A stretch of 16,601 bases of DNA from an uncultured Clostridia bacterium (GCA_900313465.1 OMRU01000002.1:1-16601), one strand, 5' to 3'; positions 7,280 to 15,514 are shown, numbered from the stretch's first letter. Numbers and translations: made by a program. Notes: generated from the sequence alone by a model not told the origin.

Positions 7280-8254
7280 TTATTTCTCAAGAGAAGTGTT
7301 CTTGTTAGTAAAACGAATCAAGAAATAAGAGATGAAGGCACAGACGACAAAGAGAATCGAGCCGACAACATAATCCCAGACAGGAAGAGTTGGATATAAA
7401 GGATAGATGCTAGAATTGATAAACATCGAAACTAAAGAACCAAGAATCAAGCCAAGAATACCATAGAAGGTGGTGACTCTGTGTTTGGATAAAAGATTCT
7501 TCATGACCTTAGAAGCAACAATCACACCCACTACTGCTCCAAGAGCAAGAATGACAAATAAGATAAGACCGGTGACTTTAAAGATGGTGTTATCACTAGC
7601 CCAGATGGATAATTCACCAGTTCTGGTGGCAAAGGTGTTGATGACTGGGATATACATACCGATCACCATCATGCACATGGAACCAGAGATACCAGGAACA
7701 ATACAAGCGCCAGCGGCTAAAAAGCCAGCGATGAAGACAAGAATATACATAAACCAAGCGCGTTCAAGAAGGAAAGTGGATAAATCCGTATTCGTGATGG
7801 CTGTCGTGACACCTAGTCCTCCAGCAATAAGTAGACATACAACAAAGGCTAGAATATGGAAAGTGAGTTCCTTGCTGTTATTTGCTTTTTTTAATTCAGA
7901 AATAGCAACAGGAATCGATCCGATGATAAAGCCACCAAATAGACCAGTGATGGTAAAAGGAGCAGCGTTATAGCCTTTCTGTATACCGATTAAGGCAGCG
8001 ATAGCACCAACAATGGCACCAAGGGCAAATGGTAATAACCATAAGAAGGATTTCTTGAAGTTCTTTTTTAAGTTGGTGATGTTATCAATTAAACCATCAT
8101 AGCATTTCTCAGCAATGGCAATCGTACCAGCACTAAGTCCTGGTACAGCGGCTGAGATACCAAGCGTGACACCTTTTAACATATCTATGACAAAGGATAA
8201 TGGGGTCTTTTTTGTTTCTTGAGTCAAGACTTCCTTTTCTTTTTGTTCATCCAT
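7280..8254 (-). CDS. DUF368 family polytopic membrane protein
   Basis: The protein has 324 residues. A cytoplasmic charged N terminus is followed by the family's diagnostic block MLKGVTLGISAAVPGLSAGT, then about eight to nine hydrophobic helices, including FLAAGACIVPGISGSMCMMV (a second PG-rich re-entrant-like element), ending in a short basic tail. DUF368 proteins are predicted transporters; some relatives (PopT/UptA group) are linked to recycling undecaprenyl phosphate across the membrane, which is family knowledge and not shown here. The start at 8254 has AAAGGAG at 8265-8271 at good spacing. An in-frame ATG at 8281 is rejected because it overlaps the likely transcription start next to the -10 box at 8285-8290. 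The gene is monocistronic, flanked by its own promoter and terminator, and divergent from rmuC. Confidence 0.88.
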   Translation of the reverse strand: MDEQKEKEVLTQETKKTPLSFVIDMLKGVTLGISAAVPGLSAGTIAIAEKCYDGLIDNITNLKKNFKKSFLWLLPFALGAIVGAIAALIGIQKGYNAAPFTITGLFGGFIIGSIPVAISELKKANNSKELTFHILAFVVCLLIAGGLGVTTAITNTDLSTFLLERAWFMYILVFIAGFLAAGACIVPGISGSMCMMVIGMYIPVINTFATRTGELSIWASDNTIFKVTGLILFVILALGAVVGVIVASKVMKNLLSKHRVTTFYGILGLILGSLVSMFINSSIYPLYPTLPVWDYVVGSILFVVCAFISYFLIRFTNKNTSLEK

Positions 8255-8284
8255 AGGGGTAAGCTCCTTTTGTTGACGCATACC

Positions 8285-8290
8285 ATTATA
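8285..8290 (-). promoter_or_regulatory. -10 box of the DUF368 gene
   Basis: The minus strand reads TATAAT, about 30 bases upstream of the chosen start codon. A weak -35-like TTCAAA lies 16 bases upstream (complement of 8307-8312). It is divergent with the rmuC promoter about 60 bases away. Confidence 0.55.
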
Positions 8291-8347
8291 TGATATCTTT
8301 TTGCGATTTGAAATTCTATTGTGCCTTTTTTGAAACCTTCAAAAAGG

Positions 8348-8353
8348 TATAAT
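8348..8353 (+). promoter_or_regulatory. -10 box of rmuC
   Basis: A perfect TATAAT lies 18 bases upstream of the rmuC start codon, followed by GGAGG at 8361-8365. No consensus -35 is visible at normal spacing. The mRNA leader would be very short. Confidence 0.5.
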
Positions 8354-8371
8354 ACTTCTTGGAGGTATCTT

Positions 8372-9532
8372 ATGGAAACTGCATTACTGATATTATCGAT
8401 TGTGATTTTGCTTTTGCTGGTTGTTTTAATCATCCTTCTATTATTTCGTAAACCAAAAGAAAGTAATTATGTTGATCATTCCAAAGAGATGTTTGATTAT
8501 CTAGAAAAGATCACTAAGGTCAATCATGAATCTCTAACTGAAATCAGAAAAGAGATGAATGAATTTAAAACGGAATCAAGAAAGGATATTTCCGATAGTT
8601 ATACTTCTCTTCTTAAGTTAGTCACCGACCAACTCAATGAACTGAATAAGAGAGTAGAAGGAAATCTAAAAACGGGATTTGAAACCAATGCTAGTAGCAT
8701 GAAAGAAGTCACTCTTGCCTTAGGTCAGATCACCAAAGCCCAGGCTAATTTAGATGCCTTGAAAGATGAAGTTACTTCCTTAAATGGTGTCTTGACCAAC
8801 AATCAGAAGAGAGGACGCTTTGGTGAGATTGCTTTAGAGAGCATACTAGAGAATGTCTATGGTGATACTCATGGTCTATATGAAACCCAGATTGAGTTAT
8901 CAAGTGGAAATAGACCAGATGCGATTGTCTATCTTCCTAAACCGGATCATATGGTCTGCATTGATTCTAAGTTCTCCTTTACTTCCTATAGCAAGTTATT
9001 TGATACTAAGGATGGAGAAGAAGAACATGAACTTCGCCAGGAATTCAAATCCGCTCTAAAGCAGCAAGTCACCAAGATTGCTTCTGATTATATCAAGCCC
9101 GGAAAGACAGCATCTTATGCCATCATGTTCATTCCTAGCGATGGCATCTATGCGTTTTTACAGAGCAATGATGATTTCTATCATTCCATCATCGACTATG
9201 CGAGAAGTAAGAATGTCATTCTTACCTCTCCTAGTACGCTTCAGCCAATCCTAGCCAATATTCGTATGCTGCAGGTCAATTATGAAGTGGCAAACAACAT
9301 CAAGGGTGTCATTGCTCATATTCAGAAGCTGAGAAAGGAAAATGAGATGCTTCTTGATGATTGGGTCGCCTTTTCTAAGAGCATGGATTCTCTTTCTAAG
9401 AAGAAAGGTGAATTTGATAAGAGAGTGGTCTCCTTAAATAAGAAAACCGACGCTTTACTAAATGAGGCCGATCAGAGTAATCTATTAGAGTCAAACGGTA
9501 ACGAAAATGATGAATCTTATCAAGGAAATTGA
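8372..9532 (+). CDS. rmuC: DNA recombination protein RmuC
   Basis: The protein has 386 residues. An N-terminal transmembrane anchor (about 4-25) is followed by a long coiled coil (about 40-140) and then the RmuC nuclease-like domain (about 145-330). The latter holds GRFGEIALE (148-156), RPDAIVYLP with Asp183, and IDSK with Asp198 and Lys200, together a PD-(D/E)xK pattern. RmuC limits recombination at inverted repeats and is thought to act as a nuclease on DNA (family knowledge). The ATG at 8372 is chosen because of GGAGG at 8361-8365 and the membrane helix right after it; an in-frame GTG at 8321 lies upstream of the -10 box. The 3' end overlaps the NUDIX gene by 26 bases, so the two are likely co-transcribed. 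Confidence 0.92.
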   Translation: METALLILSIVILLLLVVLIILLLFRKPKESNYVDHSKEMFDYLEKITKVNHESLTEIRKEMNEFKTESRKDISDSYTSLLKLVTDQLNELNKRVEGNLKTGFETNASSMKEVTLALGQITKAQANLDALKDEVTSLNGVLTNNQKRGRFGEIALESILENVYGDTHGLYETQIELSSGNRPDAIVYLPKPDHMVCIDSKFSFTSYSKLFDTKDGEEEHELRQEFKSALKQQVTKIASDYIKPGKTASYAIMFIPSDGIYAFLQSNDDFYHSIIDYARSKNVILTSPSTLQPILANIRMLQVNYEVANNIKGVIAHIQKLRKENEMLLDDWVAFSKSMDSLSKKKGEFDKRVVSLNKKTDALLNEADQSNLLESNGNENDESYQGN

Positions 9533-10073
9533 AGCTTATCAGCCTTATAACGAACAAGAAGAAAAGGATAAAGAATTAATTCTTTCCTGTCTTAGAAACG
9601 AATCAGACATCTTTTCTAGAGATAACCGTCTTGTTCATATGACTGCTTCTTGTTGGATCACCAACAAGAAACACGACAAGGTTTTACTTTGCTATCATAA
9701 GATATATAAATCCTGGGCCTGGCTTGGTGGCCATGCGGATGGAAATGAAGATTTATTAGCTGTCTCTTTAAAAGAAGCAAGAGAAGAATCTGGCTTAGAA
9801 CATATCTCACCTTATGATGGAAAAATCTTTTCTATAGAAAGTCTTACCGTAGATGGTCATGTAAAAAAAGGAAAATATGTCTCTTCTCATATTCATCTTA
9901 ATGTGACTTATCTTCTTGAGGCGGATGAAAAGGAAGAACTGAAGATCAAGGAAGATGAAAATAGTGGTCTTGCCTGGTTTAGTCTTGATGATGTCTATCA
10001 GGCAAGTAGTGAGGAATGGATGGTTTTAAATATCTATCGTAAGTTGAACGCAAAATTACGTGAGTTATCCTAA
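9507..10073 (+). CDS. NUDIX hydrolase
   Basis: This 188-residue protein has a complete NUDIX box from Gly75 to Leu97: G-x5-E81-x7-K89-E-A-R-E93-E94-S-G-L, with Lys in place of the usual Arg. Lengths on either side fit a single-domain NUDIX fold. Members cleave nucleoside diphosphates linked to another group, using Mg; the exact substrate (damaged nucleotide, ADP-ribose or another) cannot be told from sequence. The gene begins inside the rmuC 3' end, with adjacent ATG codons at 9507 and 9510 and no strong ribosome site, which suggests translational coupling to rmuC. Its stop codon lies in the loop of the terminator hairpin. Confidence 0.9.
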   Translation: MMNLIKEIEAYQPYNEQEEKDKELILSCLRNESDIFSRDNRLVHMTASCWITNKKHDKVLLCYHKIYKSWAWLGGHADGNEDLLAVSLKEAREESGLEHISPYDGKIFSIESLTVDGHVKKGKYVSSHIHLNVTYLLEADEKEELKIKEDENSGLAWFSLDDVYQASSEEWMVLNIYRKLNAKLRELS

Positions 10074-10086
10074 ACTCACGTTTTTT
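10058..10086 (+). terminator. Terminator of rmuC-NUDIX, overlapping the stop codon
   Basis: ACGTGAGTT (10058-10066) pairs with AACTCACGT (10073-10081) around a 6-base loop and is followed by T residues to 10086. The NUDIX stop codon TAA (10071-10073) falls at the loop/stem edge, so the hairpin begins within the coding region. Confidence 0.9.
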
Positions 10087-10140
10087 GTTCCATCGACACG
10101 AAGTTTTTCCTAAAACACTGATTTTTCTTTTCTATATTCC

Positions 10141-10146
10141 TATAAT
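10141..10146 (+). promoter_or_regulatory. -10 box of the pectate lyase gene
   Basis: A TATAAT lies 22 bases upstream of the ATG at 10169, downstream of the previous terminator. The -35 region is T-rich without a clear hexamer. Confidence 0.45.
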
Positions 10147-10168
10147 GACTTTATTAGCGAGTGAATTT

Positions 10169-12007
10169 ATGAATAGAAAAAGATTATTATCATTACTTTT
10201 TATCCTTCCACTTCTAAGCGGTTGTAGACTAGATTCTACTTCCTCTATTAGTGAATCATCAACAACTAGCAATACTTCCTTTATTACAAGTAGTGAGTCA
10301 AGTGTTGCTACAACTAGTTTCGTCTCTAGTTCTAGTGTAGAAGAAAAAGACAGCGTCTTTTCTTCTATCGATAGTGAAAGTCATGAGAATTCTAGCAAAA
10401 TAGAAAATTCCTCTTTTGAAGAATCTTCTTCAAGCAACATGAATTTTCAGGTGATTAAACTTGATTCCTCAAATGAAAAAATCGCCTTATCTTTTAGTGG
10501 TGATAAACCAAAAGAAGTCTATTATTCTCTTGATGGTGAAACCGAAATTAAAGTGGATGAGGAATTGATCTATGATGAGGAAATCTTCATTCCTGGATTA
10601 AAGAAGGGTAGTTATACGTTAAGAATTGTTGATGATCAGAATGAAGAGATGATTCTCTCTTCGATTGAAGTAAGTGCGATCGACCGTTCAGGTTATGCCC
10701 ATTTTCATTTAGCTGCTGCTTCTGGCTTTGGTGGCTATAAGGATGATGGAACCTTGAAGGATGATGCTCAAGTTATTTATGTCAATGATAATAACAAGAA
10801 TACTGTCCAGCTCAAGATTGGAAATAACACCTATACAGGTTTAGTCAATATCCTCAATCATTCCAAAAACCTCACCACTCCTGTTGTCATCCGTTTTATG
10901 GATACCATCAAGACCAATCAGTTCAAACCGAAAAGTGTAGAAGAGGGTAAAGAACCATTTGATGACGTCAATTACTTCTATAACGAAAAAGAAGATACCT
11001 ATACCGAACTAAATGGTTTATCCTCCAAGATCTGGGCGCCATCGACCATTGATGTCGATAGAGCAAAACAAGGTGGGGTAACCGAAGTTTCGACTGTCAG
11101 TAAAAGCAAAGACACCGATAGCGCCTTTAATAACTGCAAAGTCGCCAATGTTTCCAATATGACCATTGAAGGTGTTTCTTCTACTGCTGGCTTATTAAAC
11201 TGGGGTTTTACCTTCCAGAAATGTGCGTTTATCGAACTTAGAAACTTGACGTTTAGCGATTATACGGAAGATGCCTGTTCTTTTGAAGGAAGTCAGGGTA
11301 ACTATAATAAGTCAACTGGCGTTGTAGAAAAGACTCTCGATACGAATTATCAAGGATATTTCTTACATCACTGCACCTTCAACAGAGGGAAAAACAACTG
11401 GGATTTAACCCAAGAGCAGGATAAACATGATGGTGATGGTTCTGCTGACTTAAAGAAACTTAGCAACGTCACATTTGCTTACAATCATTTCTATAACTGC
11501 CATAAGACTGGTTTGATTGGTGGAGGCAATGAGCAGATGACAAGAAATGTCACCTTCCATCATAACTATTATGAAAAATGTCAGTCTCGTCTTCCTTTAG
11601 GAAGACAAGTCAATCTTCATTGCTACAACAATTATTATCTCAATTGTGGCAATTGTCAGGATATGAGAGCCAATTCCTTTACTTTCTCTGAAGCAAATTA
11701 TTTTGAAAACTGCACCTCTCCTCAGCTTGCCACAAGCGACAGCGTCTTTTCTTCCACCATCATCAAATCCTATCAGGATGTGATCGTCAATGCTTCAAAA
11801 GCCTCTCAAGCTAGTGTTGCTTTGACAAGAGAACAAAGCTTTACGGCGAACTGTTGTCCAGATGGCGAAAATGACTATTCTAATTTTGATACTAGTTCTA
11901 CTCTGTTTTATTATGATGAGGTCAATAAAGTCTCAAACGTCTCTCTTTTAGAGTCAGCAAGTAATGGTAAGACGACTTGTATGAATCTTTCTGGAAGTTA
12001 TCACTAA
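10169..12007 (+). CDS. Secreted lipoprotein pectate lyase (PL1-like)
   Basis: The protein has 612 residues from MNRKRLLSLLFILPLLSGC: a basic n-region, a hydrophobic core and an LSGC lipobox with Cys19, so it should be a surface lipoprotein. A Ser/Thr/Glu-rich low-complexity linker (about 20-95) follows, then an extra beta-rich domain (about 95-180) and a right-handed beta-helix domain. Pectate-lyase PL1 marks are HDGDGSADL (from His420), the HKTGLIGGG block, VTFHHNYYEKC, and SRLPLGR with Arg474/Arg479, the region of the catalytic Arg, followed by a Cys/Asn-rich NNYYLNCGNC stretch. The likely action is Ca-dependent beta-elimination of polygalacturonate outside the cell. The ATG at 10169 is chosen because it starts a proper lipoprotein signal; the longer in-frame frame to 10085 overlaps the terminator and promoter. 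The ribosome site is weak. Confidence 0.85.
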   Translation: MNRKRLLSLLFILPLLSGCRLDSTSSISESSTTSNTSFITSSESSVATTSFVSSSSVEEKDSVFSSIDSESHENSSKIENSSFEESSSSNMNFQVIKLDSSNEKIALSFSGDKPKEVYYSLDGETEIKVDEELIYDEEIFIPGLKKGSYTLRIVDDQNEEMILSSIEVSAIDRSGYAHFHLAAASGFGGYKDDGTLKDDAQVIYVNDNNKNTVQLKIGNNTYTGLVNILNHSKNLTTPVVIRFMDTIKTNQFKPKSVEEGKEPFDDVNYFYNEKEDTYTELNGLSSKIWAPSTIDVDRAKQGGVTEVSTVSKSKDTDSAFNNCKVANVSNMTIEGVSSTAGLLNWGFTFQKCAFIELRNLTFSDYTEDACSFEGSQGNYNKSTGVVEKTLDTNYQGYFLHHCTFNRGKNNWDLTQEQDKHDGDGSADLKKLSNVTFAYNHFYNCHKTGLIGGGNEQMTRNVTFHHNYYEKCQSRLPLGRQVNLHCYNNYYLNCGNCQDMRANSFTFSEANYFENCTSPQLATSDSVFSSTIIKSYQDVIVNASKASQASVALTREQSFTANCCPDGENDYSNFDTSSTLFYYDEVNKVSNVSLLESASNGKTTCMNLSGSYH

Positions 12008-12013
12008 TCCCTT

Positions 12014-12040
12014 TGCCTAGGTAATTAACCTAGGCATTTC
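12014..12040 (+). terminator. Probable terminator of the pectate lyase gene
   Basis: TGCCTAGGT (12014-12022) pairs with ACCTAGGCA (12028-12036) around a 5-base loop. The following tract is only TTTCT, so termination may be partial. Confidence 0.6.
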
Positions 12041-12090
12041 TAGTTCAAAGAAAAAAGAATGTGATAAACTATCCCTCGAGGGTTTTACCT

Positions 12091-13287
12091 ATGGATAAAA
12101 TTGAAGAAGTAAAAGAATATTTAAGACAAGAAAAGAAAGATGCCTGGATCATGGTGGATTATGAAAACAGAAATTCCACCTTGGTATCTTTTTTAGGAAA
12201 TAAGATGTTGACAAGAAAGATTTTTCTTGTCATCCCAAGAGAAGGAAGACCATATCTGATTACTCATAGTATCGATACTGTCTTTCTTAACGTAGAAGAT
12301 GTCACTTCTCGTTTTGACTTGAAAGTCTATCACACCTGGAAAGAGATGCTTGAAATCGAAAAAGAATGTTTTTCTTCCTATCAAGAAGTCATCATGGATA
12401 TTTCTGAATATGGACTTCTTCCAAGAGTCTCCCTTGCCGATTATGGCTCCGTTGACTATATCAAGAAGTTAGGAATCAATATCTCCTCTTCAGGAGATAT
12501 CCTTGAGAGATTTTCTGCTCTTTATGATAAAAAAGCCTATGAAGGACAAGTTCTTGCTTGCAACAAAGCGTTACAGATCAAAGATGAAGCCTTCAACTTG
12601 ATCAGAGAAGATATCTTAAGCCATGGCTATTCTGATGAATACCGCATTCAAAAATTTATCTGTGATAGATTCCATGAAGAAGGTATGGTTTATGATGATC
12701 CAGCCATCGTGGCGGTGAACACCAACGCTTCTAATCCTCATTATGGACCAACCAAACAGGTTCACTCTCCGATTCATGAAGGGGATGTTGTCTTAATTGA
12801 TATGTGGGCAAAGATGGATAGAGAAGATGGTGTATATGCTGATATCACCTGGATGGGATATGTCGGAGAAAGCGTTCCGGCTAACGTCGAAGAAAGATTC
12901 CAGATCTTACGTAAGGCAATCGATGATTCCTTTGACTTCATCAAGGAAAACTTACCTTTAAGAAGAGTAGAAGGTTATGAAGTGGATGATGTTTCAAGAG
13001 AGGTGGTTTCTAAGGCTGGATACGGGAAATATTTTACTCACCGCACTGGACATAATATCGCAATCGATGTCTCTCCTCATGGTCCTGGCGTCAACATCGA
13101 TAATTATGAATCCCATGATACCAGAGCCATCATTCCTGGTGTCACCTTCTCACTTGAACCTGGTATTTATGCACCAGACTTTGGTATGAGAGTAGAAACC
13201 GATGTCTATATCGATGAAAACAAGAACCCAGTCATGGTCGGTGGTAGACAAGAACATGTCATCGCCATCATGAAGAAATCAAATTAA
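12091..13287 (+). CDS. M24 family metallopeptidase (Xaa-Pro dipeptidase/aminopeptidase P-like)
   Basis: The 398-residue protein has two domains: an N-terminal creatinase-like domain (about 1-150) and a C-terminal pita-bread catalytic domain (about 155-395). All five expected metal ligands are visible: Asp237 in LIDMWA, Asp251 in YADITW, His321 in HRTGHNI, Glu356 in SLEPG and Glu369 in RVETD. The HGPG segment at about 330-333 supplies the second conserved His. It should remove or split Xaa-Pro bonds using two divalent metals in the cytoplasm. The start at 12091 has CGAGGG at 12077-12082 with 8-base spacing; an in-frame GTG at 12061 has no such site. It stands between two transcription units and is likely monocistronic. 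Exact specificity (dipeptidase or aminopeptidase P) is not resolved. Confidence 0.9.
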   Translation: MDKIEEVKEYLRQEKKDAWIMVDYENRNSTLVSFLGNKMLTRKIFLVIPREGRPYLITHSIDTVFLNVEDVTSRFDLKVYHTWKEMLEIEKECFSSYQEVIMDISEYGLLPRVSLADYGSVDYIKKLGINISSSGDILERFSALYDKKAYEGQVLACNKALQIKDEAFNLIREDILSHGYSDEYRIQKFICDRFHEEGMVYDDPAIVAVNTNASNPHYGPTKQVHSPIHEGDVVLIDMWAKMDREDGVYADITWMGYVGESVPANVEERFQILRKAIDDSFDFIKENLPLRRVEGYEVDDVSREVVSKAGYGKYFTHRTGHNIAIDVSPHGPGVNIDNYESHDTRAIIPGVTFSLEPGIYAPDFGMRVETDVYIDENKNPVMVGGRQEHVIAIMKKSN

Positions 13288-13307
13288 GTGTATTGATACT
13301 TTTATCG

Positions 13308-13316
13308 TGGTATAAT
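13308..13316 (+). promoter_or_regulatory. Extended -10 promoter of the NifU-like gene
   Basis: TGGTATAAT is an extended -10 element, about 29 bases before the ATG at 13345. No good -35 is found at 16-18 bases; a TTGATA lies too close (12-base spacer). Confidence 0.55.
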
Positions 13317-13344
13317 TTGAAAGTTATATATTGAGGTAAAGAAC

Positions 13345-13707
13345 ATGACGATCATTGAAGAGCAAAACCAAGCTCCTGCCATTGAAGAAAGAATCGATGA
13401 AGTCTTAGAACGTTTGCGTCCGTTTTTGGCTCGTGAAGGCGGCAATATCCAGCTCGATCACTTTGATCCTGAAACTGGCTATTGCTACGTCAAGATGACT
13501 GGTGCCTGCAACGGTTGCTACATGGCGGAAAGCGATGTCTCCGATTCGGTGGAAGTCTTATTGATGGATGAGATTCCTGAGATCAAAAAGGTTCAGTTGG
13601 TCCAGCAGGAACAAGTCTCTTTCCAGGATCTTTTGGAAAGATTGCAGGCGGAAGAAAAAGCCAATCAGGAATTAGAAGAATACAATCGTACTCACAAAAA
13701 CAACTAG
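13345..13707 (+). CDS. NifU C-terminal domain-type Fe-S scaffold protein
   Basis: This 120-residue protein is a single NifU C-terminal (Nfu) domain. A helix with IDEVLERLRPFLAREGGNI leads into the strand YVKMTGACNGC, in which Cys55 and Cys58 form the conserved CxxC that carries a transient Fe-S cluster between two subunits (family knowledge). The C-terminal 30 residues are charged and helical (EERLQAEEKANQELEEYN-like), beyond the usual domain. GAGG at about 13334 supports the start. It has its own promoter and terminator and no sufB/sufC/sufS genes beside it, so it is probably a cluster carrier and not part of an assembly operon here. Confidence 0.9.
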   Translation: MTIIEEQNQAPAIEERIDEVLERLRPFLAREGGNIQLDHFDPETGYCYVKMTGACNGCYMAESDVSDSVEVLLMDEIPEIKKVQLVQQEQVSFQDLLERLQAEEKANQELEEYNRTHKNN

Positions 13708-13710
13708 TCT

Positions 13711-13741
13711 AAGGGTTATCTCATCATGGGATAACCTTTTT
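13711..13741 (+). terminator. Terminator of the NifU-like gene
   Basis: AAGGGTTATC (13711-13720) pairs with GATAACCTTT (13730-13739), with one G-U pair, a short inner extension, and a T run to 13741. Confidence 0.88.
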
Positions 13742-13823
13742 CGTTCTTATGATAAATAAGATGGTTTTACCCTATTTGCCTGATTTATCTTTTCTTTTTA
13801 TCATGCTCAAATTAGATGATTTA

Positions 13824-13832
13824 TGTTAGAAT
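13824..13832 (+). promoter_or_regulatory. Extended -10 promoter of the pduL-phospholipase operon
   Basis: TGTTAGAAT is a TGn-extended -10 (TAGAAT) 18 bases before the start codon at 13851. GAGG at 13840-13843 serves as ribosome site. Confidence 0.45.
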
Positions 13833-13850
13833 TTATTTCGAGGCTTATTT

Positions 13851-14489
13851 ATGTTCAAGAAATCGTTTATTGTTGAAACCAGTGCCCATCATATTCACGT
13901 CACCAAAGAGGCGTTAGACTACCTTTTTGATGGCCAAGAATTGAATGTCATGAAGATGTTATCTCAACCCGGTCAGTTTGCCTCGGATAAAAAACTCGAT
14001 GTCATCTATCATGCTAGTTATCTAGATAAAGAAACAAATCAGATCGTTCATAAAGATCAGATCATCAAAGGAATGAGAATTCTAGGTCCAGTCAGAAAAG
14101 AGAATCAGATTGAAATCTCCATGACTGAAGCAAGAGCCTTAAAGGCTAATGTTCCGGTTAGAGAATCTGGTGATTTAGAAGGCTCATGTCCGGTGACATT
14201 ATATAATCCGAAAAACGGAAAGAAGTTTGAATGTGATAAAGGTATGATCGTTGCCAAACGTCATATTCATATGTCGATAGAAGATGCCCGTAATTTCCAT
14301 GTGAAGAATGGCGATATTGTCGCGGTAAAAATCATTTCCAGCAATGGTCGCTCAGCAATCTTAGGAGATACCATCATCCGTGTTAGTGAAAACTATGCGC
14401 TAGCGATGCATATTGATACGGATGAATCCAATGCCGTTGGTGGAGCCTCCATTGGAGTAGAAGGTTATATTGTGAAAGTGGAAGTCTGA
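13851..14489 (+). CDS. pduL: PduL-type phosphate acyltransferase (phosphotransacylase)
   Basis: The 212-residue length and motif order match PduL: two related beta-barrel halves, each with a zinc-binding His motif, SAHHIHV (His13, 14, 16) and AKRHIHM (Arg137, His138, His140). The first motif is SARHVHL in most members as I recall, so Arg to His is a small departure. The enzyme exchanges CoA and phosphate on acetyl or propanoyl groups, feeding acetate kinase and ATP formation. There is no N-terminal encapsulation peptide (the domain begins at residue 6) and no microcompartment shell gene in view, so it is most likely a cytosolic fermentative phosphotransacetylase. The downstream gene begins one base after the stop, forming an operon. 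Confidence 0.92.
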   Translation: MFKKSFIVETSAHHIHVTKEALDYLFDGQELNVMKMLSQPGQFASDKKLDVIYHASYLDKETNQIVHKDQIIKGMRILGPVRKENQIEISMTEARALKANVPVRESGDLEGSCPVTLYNPKNGKKFECDKGMIVAKRHIHMSIEDARNFHVKNGDIVAVKIISSNGRSAILGDTIIRVSENYALAMHIDTDESNAVGGASIGVEGYIVKVEV

Positions 14490-14490
14490 T

Positions 14491-15465
14491 ATGCCAAATT
14501 TATTGACTCATTATCTGTTTGCTAAGCGTTTTTCTTTAAAGGTTGAAGAGATTCATCGTCAGAATCCTGATTATCAGTCTTTCTTAACGAACAATTTTGA
14601 ATATCTCGCCTTAGGTACTCAAGGTCCTGACCCATTGTTTTATATGGGCATCATTCCTTTCCATGGACTTCATCTTAAGACCGCTTTAAAGAAGTATGGT
14701 AACAAGATTCATAAACTAGATGGCAAGAAATATTTCCGTTTTTTGGTTGAACAGTGTTATCGAATTGTCGAATCGGATAACGGAGATGAGGAAAGACGAT
14801 CCTTCCAGGCGTTTGTCTTTGGTCAGTTTGCTCATTATCTTTTAGATCGAGAATGTCATCCTTATGTCTTATATAAATCCGGCTTTGATGAAAATGGAAG
14901 AATCACTGGTAAATATCATTACCAGCACGCAGCCTTTGAAGCTCAGATTGACTATTGCTTAGCCAAGAAGTTCAAGATGGATTATTTCCTTAGTGATCCT
15001 CAGGATATTTTAAATAGCCACCGTCAACCTTTATCCTTGATCGATTTGAATTATGTTCCGGTCATCAAGAGAACCTTTAATGACAACAAGCTTCCTAAGG
15101 ATATGTATTCTAATGGCTTAAACAACATGAAGAGATGGTTATCCTATACCAATCATGGACATAAGATCAGAGTTGCTTTCTTTGGAAAAACAAATCTTTC
15201 TGCTACCAGATTACCAAAAGAAGTCAAAGAAGATGTCTTAAATGAAAAAAGAAGAATGTGGCTTGATCCTGTCACAGGCGAAGAAAGATATGAATCTTTC
15301 TTGGAATTGAATTCTATCGCCTTAGAAAAACTAGAAGCCTTGTATTATGACATTATCAAGTATGGCTTCAACTTTGAGACCTTCAGCAAGTATATCGATG
15401 GGAGAAATTATTACGGTACTCAACTAGAAGATAAATGGGTCTTCAAAGAAGAAAAGAAAAAATAA
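14491..15465 (+). CDS. Zinc-dependent phospholipase C family protein
   Basis: This 324-residue protein belongs to the zinc-dependent phospholipase C-like family (PF00882). It has the N-terminal MPNLLTHYLFA segment with His7, the ALGTQGPDPLFYMG block (metal-ligand Asp), and AHYLLDRECHPYVLY with two His and one Asp, followed by a YHYQHAAFEAQIDY helix. There is no signal peptide; the protein starts directly at the first helix, so it is probably cytoplasmic, unlike secreted clostridial alpha-toxin-like enzymes. The C-terminal third (about 210-324) is specific to Firmicute homologues of this type and has no function I can assign. The start lies one base after the pduL stop, with GTGGAAG as weak ribosome site, so translation is coupled. 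The substrate is unknown. Confidence 0.82.
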   Translation: MPNLLTHYLFAKRFSLKVEEIHRQNPDYQSFLTNNFEYLALGTQGPDPLFYMGIIPFHGLHLKTALKKYGNKIHKLDGKKYFRFLVEQCYRIVESDNGDEERRSFQAFVFGQFAHYLLDRECHPYVLYKSGFDENGRITGKYHYQHAAFEAQIDYCLAKKFKMDYFLSDPQDILNSHRQPLSLIDLNYVPVIKRTFNDNKLPKDMYSNGLNNMKRWLSYTNHGHKIRVAFFGKTNLSATRLPKEVKEDVLNEKRRMWLDPVTGEERYESFLELNSIALEKLEALYYDIIKYGFNFETFSKYIDGRNYYGTQLEDKWVFKEEKKK

Positions 15466-15480
15466 ATTGCTGAAAAGATA

Positions 15481-15514
15481 GAGTCGTGAACATTATGTTT
15501 CATGGCTCTTTTTT
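15481..15514 (+). terminator. Terminator of the pduL-phospholipase operon
   Basis: GAGTCGTGAA (15481-15490) pairs with TTCATGGCTC (15499-15508), including two G-U pairs, around an 8-base loop, followed by six T residues (15509-15514). Confidence 0.9.

Noticed and set aside
7470..7973. 167-residue plus-strand open frame opposite the DUF368 gene
   Set aside because: It is the antisense shadow of a strongly hydrophobic conserved membrane protein and has no ribosome site or family features.
8321..8371. Longer RmuC from a GTG at 8321
   Set aside because: That start is upstream of the TATAAT at 8348; the ATG at 8372 has GGAGG and begins the membrane anchor.
10085..10168. Longer N terminus for the pectate lyase
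   Set aside because: It would start inside the terminator T run of the previous gene and span the -10 box; the ATG at 10169 starts a textbook lipoprotein signal.
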